This document shows positions 23,786 to 35,988 of a stretch of DNA of 64,000 nt, piece by piece. The number at the start of each line of letters is the position of its first letter. Position 1 is the stretch's first letter. The DNA lies in contig NC_064672.1 in assembly GCF_023278565.1 (NCBI RefSeq), forward strand, positions 4,526,001 to 4,590,000, read 5' to 3'. The stretch comes from Colletotrichum lupini (lineage: Eukaryota; Ascomycota; Sordariomycetes; Glomerellales; Glomerellaceae). The notes beneath the pieces were generated by a model. The model was given only the letters and a program-made list of their open reading frames with translations, was not told the origin of the DNA and did not search any database. Both the position numbers and the translations under genes were made by a program.

Positions 23786-26771
23786 CGATAGGAGTATGCG
23801 TTTATAAAGCTTACTAATGATACGAAGTCGATTAATTACTTAACGGAAAATAAGCTTAGAAAACTATATTAGAGATTTAAGCACCCGTCGGTTACGAGGC
23901 TATATAACTTTTTAAAATAATTAGGTAATAATAATATTAAAATAGGGGCGCTAAAGTAGTTAATAAAAGTATATTACTAATACTAAATAAATGCGCAGAG
24001 CTTACGCAAATTTAAATTTAAATTACGTAATAAGCTTAACTTTAACTAAGAAATCGTTATCGATATCTTCTATTTAAATAGTCGGCTAGTACTATATATA
24101 ATCGACGTAGCTATATCCTTTTAAATAAGGCAATTCCTCTAGGATCTATAAGTAAAGATAGTGTGGGTAGCCCTACGAAAAAGCTAGATTAATATATATT
24201 AAGGATCGCTAAACGGCATTAGAACCGACGCTAGTACTAGCTTTAAGTTAATAGAATTTAGGGATAATACGACGGCCTACGGTATATAGCTAAAAGTCGT
24301 ACCCGTTAAAGCGTATTATAATATTAAAAAGGTAAAAAGGGCATACTAGTAGTTAAAAAGGGCGTTTAGAATTATTAAAGAAGAAAATCCGGATTTTACT
24401 AATAACAAATGCCTCTAAATAGTACTTAAATACTATAACGATACTATAGGGCCTAACGGACTTATACTAACGCTATTAGTATTTAGAGTATATTTAAAAA
24501 CGATTTTAGCCTCGCTACCGTTGCTAAGCGTAAGCTAATGAGCCCGAGTAATTAAAAAAGTAATGCGGGTACTGCGCAAGGTAAGCGTAAAAAAGTAAAT
24601 TAATAAAGTAATTATTGTGCGTAATAGGCCCGATATAAGGGATAATCTAGATATATTACTAAATTTAGATATACGAGTATAGCGCGAAATTACTTAATAA
24701 TAAGCTAGGCTATATAAGTTAATTTCCGTTAACGAGCGCTCTTATATAGTTATAAGAGATCGTAACTAGCCTCTCGAAATATTAATTATAGTAATTAGAC
24801 CGTATTATATAGATCCTAATAAAGTAATTTCTAACTTATAAAAAAGAAAAGAGCTAGGGGAAACTATATAACCCATAATAGAGGTATAGGAAATTATCTT
24901 TAACGAAATCGTCGTAGTAGTATTAATAAACGACGAAGAAGAGGAAATTACTAAAAGGGTACTAATATTACTAGCGAGACGTCGTAAAAGACTACGACGG
25001 TAAGCCCTAACGCGGCAATTTATTATTAATAACGAGGTAATTAATACCTTTTATATAATAAAAAAGAAAGCCGATTTCGAGCTAGCGGTTAAACTACGTA
25101 AAGAAAGTATAATTATAACTATTAAAAAGCTATATAAGGGATTAGATCTTATTAAAGTAAATATTCTTTACGATCGAGGGGTCTATCGATTTATCCTATA
25201 CGACCTAAAAAAATATATAAACCTCCGCATATTTAAATTACGAATAGTTTATAAAATTAAAGGGAAAGGAACACTCTAGCTATACGAGAAGTCTAAATAC
25301 GTAATTTAGGGGTACGGTAACGTTAAAAAGGCGACGCTACTTATATAATCGCTTATTATATAGCGCTATAGCTAACGATTAATAATAGTACTAATAGTAT
25401 TATTACGGAAGAAGGGATACGAGATTTAGAGCCGTAATATTACCTAGGCATATACCTAATTAGCTATAGGGCTTATAAAGAAAATCCTAGCCTATTTACC
25501 GAAAGAAATAGCTAGTAAGTACTTAGAAAGTACGATTATTAAAGTACTTAAGCTACTATATAGGCTCGTAGAATCGGGCACCTATTAATAAGCTACTTAC
25601 TACGATTTTTATATTAATTAACTATTAATAGTTATTTTTATGTATAACCCGTACTTACTAATTGCGGAGTACGAAGGCGACTAATTTAGGATCGTCGGAA
25701 TATAAACTAATAATATATTAGGCCTATCTAATATTAACTTTATAAAAAAGGAGGATAAGGAGCTCTAAAAAGCGGGCTTCGTAATAAAACTAAAAAAGGT
25801 CCTTATAATAAATACCCCCCTAGTATTTAACGGCGGGATTTTTATAATTAAAAAGGAAACCGTCGTCTTTTAGTAAAAGGGGTAGGGCGAGAAAATTAAC
25901 CTCGTCGATCTAAATATAATTAATATTAAAAAGTAGTATAAGGCTAAGCTCGTGCGAGGGGTATATATTATAAGTATTTATTAGCCCGAGGTAATTTTTA
26001 ACTATATTAGGGTAGCGTAAGTTATAAATCTAACTAAATAAGACGTTAAGGTACTTAATAAGCGGCTTAAGTAGTAATAAACGAATCTCGATCGAGGTCT
26101 CGTTTACTACTTAATTAACTTTATAACTAATAAGCTCTACGTCTTTATTAATAGGTTATTTATAAATAATAACGACCTTACTTCGTAATTAGGGTATATT
26201 ATTATCTTAGTTAACGAGAGTATAGGCGAGAGCGAATTTATTATATATAGTAATATAATCTACTACTCGTTAACTAAAAATAAGTAAGTAACGAGAAGTA
26301 TACTAATATTAGAGGTCTATAGTATAGTTAACGGCATTAACCTCTCTTATGCGATTTTAATAACGCTAAAAAAGATTACTAATCGAATTAGCCTTCTACT
26401 TATTCTAACGGTTATTTATACCGATTCTTACTCACTATATAAATACCTCGTTAAATTAGGAACGATAAAGGAAAAGAGGCTTATAATCGATATTATAGCC
26501 CTTAAGTAATCGTACAAAAAGCGCAAAATACTTAAGATCTATTAGATTAATAGTAAAAGCAACTTCGTAAACGCTTTTATAAAAGTAGTACTAAATAAGG
26601 GATTAGAGCAATTCGTAGGTAGCGGAAAAGTTATTATACGAATAGAGGGATAGGTTATACGAAAAGAGTAGAGAAAAGGGGGAAAAGGAAACGACCTAGT
26701 AGACGGGCCCGAGGTCGAATTATACCTCTAACCGTAGCAGTTAAATTAATAAAAAAAAGAGAAAGTTAGTA

Positions 26772-26974
26772 TTAGATTAGAAGTCTAATTCGACCGCGGC
26801 ATATAGCCGACTGCGCAGGGGCTAATTAGGGGCCCTATTTACGATTATCGTAGCTAGCCTAACTTACGGTTAGAACCTCCTTTTTATACCTACTACGTAG
26901 ATATTTATATAGTTTAATTAATCTCTTCGTTAACTACGGTTCGAACTAACTACCCTATTATAAGGATACTAACA
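26772..26974 (+). repeat. 3' LTR of copy A
   Basis: 203 bp beginning TATTAG and ending GGATACTAACA, followed by target-site duplication ttccc at 26975-26979. It marks the centre of the large inverted structure. Confidence 0.88.
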
Positions 26975-29867
26975 TTCCCCCTTTTTTCTACTCTTTTCGT
27001 ATAACCCATCCCTCTATTCGTATAGTAACTTTTCTACTACTTACGAATTACTCTAATCCCTTATTTAGTACTACTTTCGTAAAAGCGTTTGCGAGGTTAT
27101 TTTTACTATTAATCTAACGGATCTTAAATATCTCGCGCCTTTCGTACGATTACCTAAGGGCTATAATATCGATTATAAGCCTCTTTTCCTTCGTCGTTCT
27201 TAATTTAACGAGGCATTTATATAGTAAGTAGGAATCGGTATAAATAACTATTAGAATAGGTAAAAAGCTAATTCGATTAGTAATCTTCTTTAGCGTTATT
27301 AAAATCGCATAAGAGAGGTTAACGCCGTTAATTATATTATAAACCTCTAACGCTAGTATACTTCTCGTTACCTACTTACTTTTAGTTAACGAGTAGTAAA
27401 TTATATTACTATATATAGTAAATTCGCTCTCGCTTATACTCTCGTTAGCTAGGATAATAATATACCCTAATTACGAAGTAAGGTCGTTATTATTCGCAAA
27501 TAACCTATTAATAAAAACGTAGAGCTTACTAATCGTAAGGTCGATTAGGTAATAAACGAGACCTCGATCGAGATTCGTTTATTACTACTTAAGCCGCTTA
27601 TTAAGTACCTTAACGTCTTATTTAGTTAGATTTATAACTTATGCTACCCTAATATAGTTAAAAATTACCTCGGGCTAATAAATACTTATAATATATACCC
27701 CTCGCACGAGCTTAGCCTTATACTACTTTTTAATATTAATTATATTTAGATCGACGAGGTTAATTTTCTCGCCCTACCCCTTTTACTAAAAGACGACGGT
27801 TTCCTTTTTAATTATAAAAATCCCGCCGTTAAATACTAGGGGGGTATTTATTATAAGGACCTTTTTTAGTTTTATTACGAAGCCCGCTTTTTAGAGCTCC
27901 TTATCCTCCTTTTTTATAAAGTTAATATTAGATAGGCCTAATATATTATTAGTTTATATTCCGACGATCCTAAATTAGTCGCCTTCGTACTCCGCAATTA
28001 GTAAGTACGGGTTATACATAAAAATAACTATTAATAGTTAATTAATATAAAAATCGTAGTAAGTAGCTTATTAATAGGTGCCCGATTCTACGAGCCTATA
28101 TAGTAGCTTAAGTACTTTAATAATCGTACTTTCTAAGTACTTACTAGCTATTTCTTTCGGTAAATAGGCTAGGATTTTCTTTATAAGCCCTATAGCTAAT
28201 TAGGTATATGCCTAGGTAATATTACGGCTCTAAATCTCGTATCCCTTCTTCCGTAATAATACTATTAGTACTATTATTAATCGTTAGCTATAGCGCTATA
28301 TAATAAGCGATTATATAAGTAGCGTCGCCTTTTTAACGTTACCGTACCCCTAAATTACGTATCTAAACTTCTCGTACGGCTAGAGTATTCTTTTCCCTTT
28401 AATCTTATGAACTATTCGTAATTTAAATATATAGAGGTTTATATATTTTTCTAAGTCGTATAGGATAAATCGATAGACCCCTCGATCGCAAAGAGTATCT
28501 ACTTCGATAAGATCTAATCCCTTATACGGCTTTTTAGTAATTATAATTATACCTTCCTTACGTAGTTTAACCGCTAGCTCGAAATCGGCTTTCTTTTTTA
28601 TTATATAAAAAGTATTAATTACCTTATTATTAGTAATAAATTACCGCGTTAGGGCTTACTATCGTAGTTTTTTACGACGTCTCGCCGGTAGTATTAGTAC
28701 CCTTTTAGCAATTTCCTTTTCCTTATCGTTTATTAATATTACTACGACGATTTCGTTAAGGATAATTTCCTATGCCTTTACTGCGGGTTATATAGTTTCC
28801 CTTAGCTTTTCTTCTTCTTATAAGTTAGAAATTACCTCGTTAAGATCTATATAATACGGTCTAATTATTATAATTAATACTTCGAGAGGCTAGTTACGAT
28901 CTCTCGTAACTATATAAGAGCGCTCGTTAATAGAAATTAACTTATATAGCCTAGCTTATTATTAAATAATTTCGCGCTATACTTATATATCCGAATTTAG
29001 TAATATATCTAAATTATCCCCTATATCGGGCTTATTACGCGTAGTAATTACTTTATTAACTTACTTTCTTATACTTACCTTGTATAGTACTCGTATTACT
29101 TTTTTAATTACTCAGGCTCGTTAGCTTATACTTAGCGACGGTAGCGAGGCTAAGGTCGTTCTTAAATATACTCTAAATACTAATAGCGTTAATATAAGTC
29201 CGTTAGGCCCTATAGTATCGTTATAGTATTTAAGTACTATCTAGAGGCATTCGTCGTTAGTAAAATCCGGATTTTCCTCTTTAATAATTCTAAACGCCCT
29301 TTTTAATTACTAATATACCCTTTTTACCTTTTTAATATTATAGTGCGCTTTAATAAGTACGATTTTTAGCTATATACCGTAGGCCGTCGCATTATCCCTA
29401 AATTCTATTAACTTAAAGCTAGTACTAGCGTCGGTTCTAATACCGTCTAGTAGTCCTTAGTATATATCGATCTAGCTTTTTTATAGGGCTACCTATACTA
29501 TTTTTATTTATAAATCCCGGAGGAATTACCCTACTTAAAAAAATATAGCTACGTCGATTATATATAGTACTAGCCGACTATTTAAGTAGAAGATATCGAC
29601 GACGATTTCCTAGTTAAAGTTAAGCTTATTACGTAATTTAAACTTAAATCTGCGTAGGCTCTGCGTATTTATTTAGTATTAGTAACATACTTTTATTAAC
29701 TACTCTAGCGCCCCTATTTCGATATTATTATTACCTAATTACTTTAAGAGGTTATATAGCCTCGTAACCGATAAGTACCTAAATCTCTAATATAGTTTTT
29801 TAAGCTTACTTTTCGTTAAGTAATTAATCGACTTCGTATCGTTAATAAGCTTTATAAACGCATGCCC

Positions 29868-30107
29868 CTATCGTCGTTCGACTATCTCGAAGTGCTTACT
29901 ACTAAAGATTCTATTCTTTATATTATCGAATATAATACCCAGTCGATCTATATTTTTTAGATATAAGAGAAATAGGGTATTAACGGGTAAAATATAGAAA
30001 GTTATCGTTCCGAAGTATATTTTTACTTTTACTATACTTAGGGCGACGATTTCTTTACTTAGGCCGAAACTAATCCTCGTAATACTTACTATTAATATAT
30101 TAAGCAT
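29868..30107 (-). pseudogene. Copia protease-region remnant in copy B
   Basis: A 79-codon minus-strand open stretch, close relative of the copy A remnant: FGTITFYILPVNTLFLLYLK, then NIDRLGIIFDNIKNR. It gives the coding strand of copy B as minus. No intact polyprotein remains around it. Confidence 0.6.
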
Positions 30108-33100
30108 TACTAATACGATCTTTTATAACGCTTAGAATTGCCCTTTTTCTTTAGTTAACTATTATAATACTTTAGTATCTAGGATAATCTTATAAAAATC
30201 GTCTAGGCCGTACTTTTTGCTTATATAGAATACTTATACGAGCTTAGTATTCGAGGGATCTAAGTAATATAAAAAAGACCTCTCTAGCTACTCCTAGATT
30301 TGCTTAGTACTATATTCCTTTTTTTTAAATATCGAGAGAGATAGCGTTTTCTCTTTAATTATTAAGAGAATAGGCTTTGGCCCTATTAGATTTACCCTTT
30401 TAGCTACCTCTATATCTATTATCTAAGGGACCTTTCTTTACTATCCGTAGATAAAAGCCTGCTTATTAAGAGCTTTTATTACCTTTTATTTGTTTAGCCT
30501 CGTATATCCTCTAGAGGCTAACGGGGTAAAAAAAGAGTAGTTAATATTATTAATTTCGTTATAATCTAATTCGTTAGTATAGGGGGTAAGATCTTCCTTA
30601 TTTTCCGAATTTTTTATAAGGGGTATATATTTTAAGCCGCTATTTTAGCTATTATTACTAAGTTCTATGCCCCCGGATCTGCCCTTATATATAATAAGGA
30701 ATTAGTTAAACCGACGAGGGCTAGTTTTACCGTTTATTACCCTCGACTTTTTATACTATTCGTACGATTTAGCACGCTCCTCCTCGGAGTAATTACTTAA
30801 CTAATATCTATCCTTTTTATAAATATAGTATTACTTCTTCTATTACCCTACCCATAAGTTAAATCTCTACCTATTTAACGAATCTAGGCCTCCTTATTAA
30901 TAATTGCCGTATTTAGCCTCTTTTCTTTTTTTATTATACGTTCGATCGACTTAATATTACTAATAAGGGCCGTCGTATATTTAAAAATAAGTTTAGCGCG
31001 GCATTCTTATTTTAATATTAAAACTAGATCTTAGCCTCGAGTAGAGCGTCTCGTAGTCTTTAAGTACTTAGTATAATATTATTTTTATTTTTAATATACG
31101 CTAGACTACGGTATAAAAATATCTAACTTTTTGCTCGTTTATCCCCTTATTTAGCTAGGTTTTCGCTAGCTTATCGATTCGATTAATAAGCTCTTCGAGG
31201 ATCTTTACTCGCAATTTGCCCTCTATTATTCTAGTTATAAATACGAAAGAAATCGCTCGTAACTTAAATAGGAGCTCTAGGTTCCTATTATAAATCTTAA
31301 AGCGGCTTCGGATTACGTTAATTATACTAAAAAAGTCGTTTCGATCGAGATTACGTACCGCTTCGTAGTAATAATTAGAGGCTTTGCTTATAAGTACGAT
31401 ATTAATTACCGAATAGTAATAGTGTTCCCTAATTCCGACTTTTTTATAATAATCGTAAAATATCGTTAGGGTTTCTTATAAGACCTTATACTTCCCCCTA
31501 GAATATAATTTCTTTTTTAAGAAGATCTTTTTAAGGTCTATAAATTGCCTCGTATTTACCGCTCGATTTTTAGTATTTATATACGATCCCTATGTTACTA
31601 CGTATTATTAATAACTTCGGGTCGTCTACTTCCTTTTTTATTAGCCGATCGGCGCCGAATTTCGTATTAGTAATAGTAATAAGTTATAAATCGAAATAGG
31701 TAGAATTATTAATTATTATACTTCTAGTACTATATTTTGCCCCGGTATATCCTTTTATAACGATAGATTTCCGTTAGTAATTATAAAGAGGAAATTTAGG
31801 TCGTTTACCCTTTTTCTAAATTTATTAAAATAATTATACGCTCTATCGACCTATACTTAGTTCTATAGTACGAATTCCTCCTCTATAATTATTATTATTA
31901 GTATTTTATATAGCTCTCGCGATTATAATTGCGCTAGTAATACCCCTTGCCTATAAAGGAATTTATTAACTACTTTTATAATTCCTAGGCTTACGCTCGC
32001 GAACTATTTATCTAGCTAGTAGCTAAGGTCGTTTACGATCTTATAGAATAAGGGTTACCCTTATAGCCCCTTTTTTTTATAAACCTTAGTTAAATAGATT
32101 AATACCGCGTTAATTTACTTACTATTAGGCTAATCCGCGATTCTATATATTTACGTCCCCTAATAGTCTAGATTAATATTTACCTATTTATAAGGGATTA
32201 GGATTTTATTTAAGATCGGGTTTCGTCCTCTTTTTCTTTACCCTAACTTATTAAGGGTCGTACTCTAACTTATACTTATATTAATAATCGCTAGCGTATT
32301 TAATCTTAATAAGGATATATTTAATCCGCGCGCTAGTTATAATAAATCCGTACTTTCGCTACTTAACAAATTTATCGGGGTCTAAGAGATTCCCGCTTCC
32401 TCTCGCTATCTCGCTACTACTCTCGTTTTTACTATTTTTAATAATTATTACTACCCTTTTAGATCGCTAGCTATTATACTTACTAAGATCCTCTTTTTTA
32501 TTTAATATAAAAGGGTAGGTTTTAGTAGTTCTTTTTAATAATAGTAATAGCAAACGTTTATATTACTATAAGAAGATATAGTAATTATCCTAAGATCTTT
32601 ACTAATTATCACTATTCTATATACTTCTAGCCTCTTAAGCCTCGTGCTCTTTATAATCTCTAAATAGCTTCTTTAATTAATTTTTTAAAATTAGTAATTT
32701 CGCGCCGGGAGCTAGTATAAAAAAAAGCCCTTTAGCGGCTTTTTAAAGGATTCTTTTTTTTTCCCTTTAAATCCTCGTTTTTTTAGCCTTTTTTTAGGCT
32801 AATAATAACTCTAGCGGGAGGTCGTAAGACTATTTTAAAATAGCCGCCTTCTTTTTAAGTTAATATCCGAGATCCGTAATACTCTTAACTCAATATTATT
32901 AAGACCTCTAAATCCCCTCCTCTTTTATTAAACCGTCCCCTATATTATATTTCTAAATAATACCTAGGGGGTAGTTAAGGGAGCTATAAAAAGGTTATTT
33001 AGATCGCGGGCTTAAAGTCGTATTTATAAGATCCTCGTAGTAATAGACTTTTTTATATACTATAGATCTCTTAGCTTAATAACTCTTATAAGGTTACTTT

Positions 33101-33564
33101 TACTACTAAATAAGAATATTTATATTTAGAGATTTCTTTTTTCGATCGCGCGGTGCTCTTTTATATTATATTATTAAGCTCGTTCGTCGCGCTAATTAAT
33201 TAAGTAAGTAATCGTTATATAAGTATTTCTTTTTATTAATTTAACTAGTTAATTTCTAATTACGGGCCGGCTACGGAAAAGTCGTTTAATAAAAAAGCTA
33301 CTCAGGGCGACGGTAAAAGGCTAGTTACTTAAGTAGTTCCGTTAATTAATATAGTTTAATATAGTAAATATCGACCTCTCGTAAATAGTAAAGGGCTACG
33401 ATTACTCAATTCTATACGGCATTCGAGAATCGCCTCCTTTTTCGTCTACTTCTATAAGGTTAATTAATACGAATCTCTTATCCTATATAGTATTAAGAGG
33501 TCGTCTCTTTTACGTAATAAGATACCTTACCGATCTACGATAATAAAATTTAATTACTAATTAG

Positions 33565-33769
33565 TATTAGTATCTTTATAATAAAGTAGTTAGTTCGAAC
33601 TGTAGTTAATAAAGAGATTAATTAAACTATATAAATATTTACGTAATAAGTATAAAAAGGAGGTTCTAATTATAGGTTAGGCTAGCTACGATAATCGTAA
33701 ATAGGGCCCCTAATTAGCCCCTGCGTAGTCGGCTATATGCCGCGGTCGAATTAGACTTCTAATCCGATA
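33565..33769 (-). repeat. 5' LTR of copy B
   Basis: 205 bp on the minus strand, beginning TATCGG at 33769. The adjacent tataa at 33770-33774 pairs with tatag at the far end of the element as a target-site duplication. Confidence 0.85.
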
Positions 33770-33902
33770 TATAATAAATGAGCTTCATCTCCTAAAACAA
33801 CAAGAAATTCCAGACCTCAGAGTTTCCATGATGCTGTGAACAGGAGGTAGTCTCCTTTTCACGCCTTATCGAGATCCGAATCAAATCCTGGACAGGAACG
33901 AG

Positions 33903-34720
33903 TTAGGGGAGCGTGACTTCCAATTTTGTGGCGACCCAACTTCCTTCATATCTCCCTAAGACGTATTGATAAGTGACTAGAAAGTAATGACATTGCTCCC
34001 GAATGAACTCTGCCGAATTCATGTTCTTGACTGCTAGGACGAGCGTCCGAGGCTTGTGTCCCTCCTCAAGTTGAGCAGAGGTTCTGCTGGGGTAGACGGT
34101 CGTAGACCATCCCCTTCCGAAATGACTATTCAACTCGAAATTCAACACGTCAATGGCATGTTTTGGTGCTACTATCATTACGGCTCCTTCGTGAGACGCA
34201 CCTGTGGCTCCGGTGGTCGTTATGATGGCCGTCCTGCTAAGGCACATTTCGTCTGCAAGAATAGCCGCAGTCAGCGAGCCCTTCACAATTGCTCCGATGC
34301 TAGGAATGGCTGCCTTCACATGATCCTTGAGACTAGTACACGGCTTGAGAAGCTGGCTGAGATTGACACATGGGTGGCATTCATTGACCTTGGCCTTTGA
34401 GACTTGTGTTAGCTGAGTTGCAATCAGTTGATTGTTCAGCAGTCAGTCCATACAGCGATGTCGATCAGCTCTGGTTCCCATTGCCACCTGTTCATCTCCC
34501 CTTCGGTGACCCAGTCTGTGAGGGAATAGTCGACGGTGACGGACAGGGAAAACTCCACCTGGCGATTGCCCTTCGACGATGCTTGTACGGGAGCTTCTCC
34601 TCGAACGAGTCGATTTCACGAACGGTTGAGACAGTCCGACAGCTCCATCAGTGGCTCTCCCGTTCCTCTCCGGCTGTTCAAATACAGCGTTCTTCTCCCT
34701 CTGGGAATAGTCTCGAGGGA
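33903..34720 (-). pseudogene. Decayed SNF2-family helicase, ATPase N-lobe part
   Basis: The minus strand from about 34430 downward reads LNNQLIATQLTQVSKAKVNE, then CHPCVNLSQLLK, IGAIVKGSLTAAILADEMCL and SRT, followed by GAVMIVAPKHAIDVLNFELN. This is the SNF2 ATPase entry: a GxILADEMGLGKT-like motif I and a P.AMIVAPK-like motif Ia. The Walker-A lysine and glycines are gone (CLSRT in place of GLGKT) and stops or frame changes occur upstream, so it is a dead copy. An upstream piece in another frame (DWVTEGEMNRWQWEPELIDI) looks like more of the same gene. The reading stops at 33903, about 130 bp from the outer retroelement's end. The matching C-lobe is at about 18.4-19.0 kb on the same strand. 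Confidence 0.55.
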
Positions 34721-35868
34721 TACAATCTGACTGAGTTAATAGCGAGGAAAGTCGTTTCAACGACTGGCGGCTCTCAACACTCCGCCATGCTTCCTTAACA
34801 GAGCGAGGTTCTCCTCAGTGGCCTTCTGAAACGCGAACGATTGAGTCGCTCAAGACTTAGTCCATACTGCTCTATATTTCATTTGTTCGAAAGCTCTTTT
34901 GTCGGTAGCCTTTCTCTTCTGAGATTCTCGGCACAAGCAACCGCTCTTTGTGCGCACTACGTCTGGCCACCCTTCTGGAGGCCAAATATCGTTGAGGTTA
35001 AAGGTGAAATGATCGCTAGTTTTTTGAGATGGCTGATTTTGAGGGCAAGAGATTTAAGTTAGGGAGATAAGCATCTGTGTACAGGATCTACAGGATAGGC
35101 AAAGAGAGTAAGAGAGAGGGTGGGAGACGACGAGGCAGGTAGTCACTTACTTGGATACTCAATCTACTCAGGTTCCCTTAGAAGTCAAGACAATTGACGT
35201 TATCGTTTTTTACTTTGTTCTAGAGTTGCTCGTGCGCTCATAATGGCTGTCGCTGACGTGAAGCTCTTTCCTCACATGGAGGATGCCTGGTCGAGGGCGG
35301 CTTTTGCTACAAGAGCTTACCAATTTCGAAGACATGGTTCCTCCTATTTGTTATCGAACGATTAGTGTATGGTATTTTTTGGTCTTGATGGCAGCCGCAT
35401 TCATTCATTTCCACTCCGATACTCGGACAATGGAGAGCAGTCGCCTCACACCAAGCGAGCGACCGACATTCTGACAGCCCAGTTGCCAGTTGAGATAAGG
35501 AGACAAAATCAAGACTACCTTCACTTTCAACACATACCTTACCCATTTACCTATGAGCCAGTCACATTCCCTGCTGAATTCCATTGTGGTTTAACATCTT
35601 CTCGAGCCAAGATAATTGTATATCTCTACATGAGTGTGAGAAAAATGTTACGTCTCCACGGTCAAATATCTCAGCGCAATGGACATCTTTGGCCCGCTAC
35701 CAACTGTTCTAGCCCGCAACTGACTTTTTCCCCTCGTATATTGGATGGGAATGCTTTAAATGCCATTTGTTAACATCTTGTCTATTTACTGCGCCAAGTT
35801 TGAGCGCTCCAGGAGTAGCCACAGCTCGACTCGAAGCATCATACTCTACTTACACACCACGTTCTTCC

Positions 35869-35987
35869 ACATACGACCATACCCATTGGAAAATTCGGGA
35901 TCCCGTCCGCTCTCCCATAGACAAACCAATGAGGGCCGGATTAGTAGTTGGGTCGGTGACGACCAGCGAATACCTGGTGTTGTATGT
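35869..35987 (+). rRNA. 5S ribosomal RNA
   Basis: 119 nt with the landmarks of ascomycete 5S rRNA. It starts ACATACGACCATA, followed by TCCCGTCCGCTCT in the A-block area. The internal control region AGTAGTTGGGTCGGTGAC and GACCAGCGAATACC follow, and it ends GTTGTATGT. The ends pair (ACATAC with GTATGT) as helix I. A T5 run at 35989-35993 follows directly as a Pol III terminator. Filamentous ascomycetes commonly have 5S genes dispersed in the genome, not in the rDNA repeat, and this fits. It differs at several positions from the common Neurospora type as I recall it, so it may be a variant or an ageing copy. Confidence 0.9.
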
Positions 35988-35988
35988 C

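Larger units (their letters stand above)
19889..26974 (+). mobile_element. Inner Copia-type LTR retrotransposon (copy A), RIP-mutated, nested in copy B
   Basis: 7,086 bp on the + strand. The 5' LTR is at 19889-20093 (205 bp) and the 3' LTR at 26772-26974 (203 bp). It is flanked by a perfect 5-bp target-site duplication, ttccc at 19884-19888 and 26975-26979, which falls inside the pyrimidine-rich 3' internal region of copy B. The uninterrupted equivalent of that site is present within copy A itself near 26670-26685, confirming the insertion point. A purine run (aaaaaaaagagaaag) precedes the 3' LTR. The only open frame over 60 codons is a protease-like remnant at 23564-23785. CpA/TpG are nearly absent, whereas CpG is common, so RIP is the mutator. 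Copy A must be younger than copy B. Confidence 0.88.
19594..33769 (-). mobile_element. Outer Copia-type LTR retrotransposon (copy B), RIP-mutated, interrupted by copy A
   Basis: Copy B reads on the minus strand. Its 5' LTR is at 33769-33565 (205 bp). The internal region runs 33564 to 26975, is interrupted by copy A, and resumes at 19888-19799. Its 3' LTR is at 19798-19594 (205 bp). Subtracting copy A and its 5-bp duplication leaves 7,085 bp, against 7,086 bp for copy A, so both are essentially full length. Flanks carry a 5-bp target-site duplication: tatag at 19589-19593 and tataa at 33770-33774, differing by one RIP-type change. A purine run (aaaaaaaagagaaag on the minus strand) abuts the 3' LTR. 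Coding capacity is destroyed by many stops; a Copia protease-like remnant (29868-30107) shows the reading direction. Assignment to Copia rests on that remnant and the layout, not on a database search. Confidence 0.85.

Noticed and set aside
26700..27000. A single palindromic element or tail-to-tail dimer sharing one LTR
   Set aside because: The sequence left of copy A (19799-19888) is the missing 3' internal end of copy B, and ttccc flanks copy A on both sides, so nesting explains everything.
20094..33564. A CRISPR array or prokaryotic operon in the AT-rich block
   Set aside because: No regular repeat-spacer pattern; the DNA is eukaryotic and its composition is explained by RIP.
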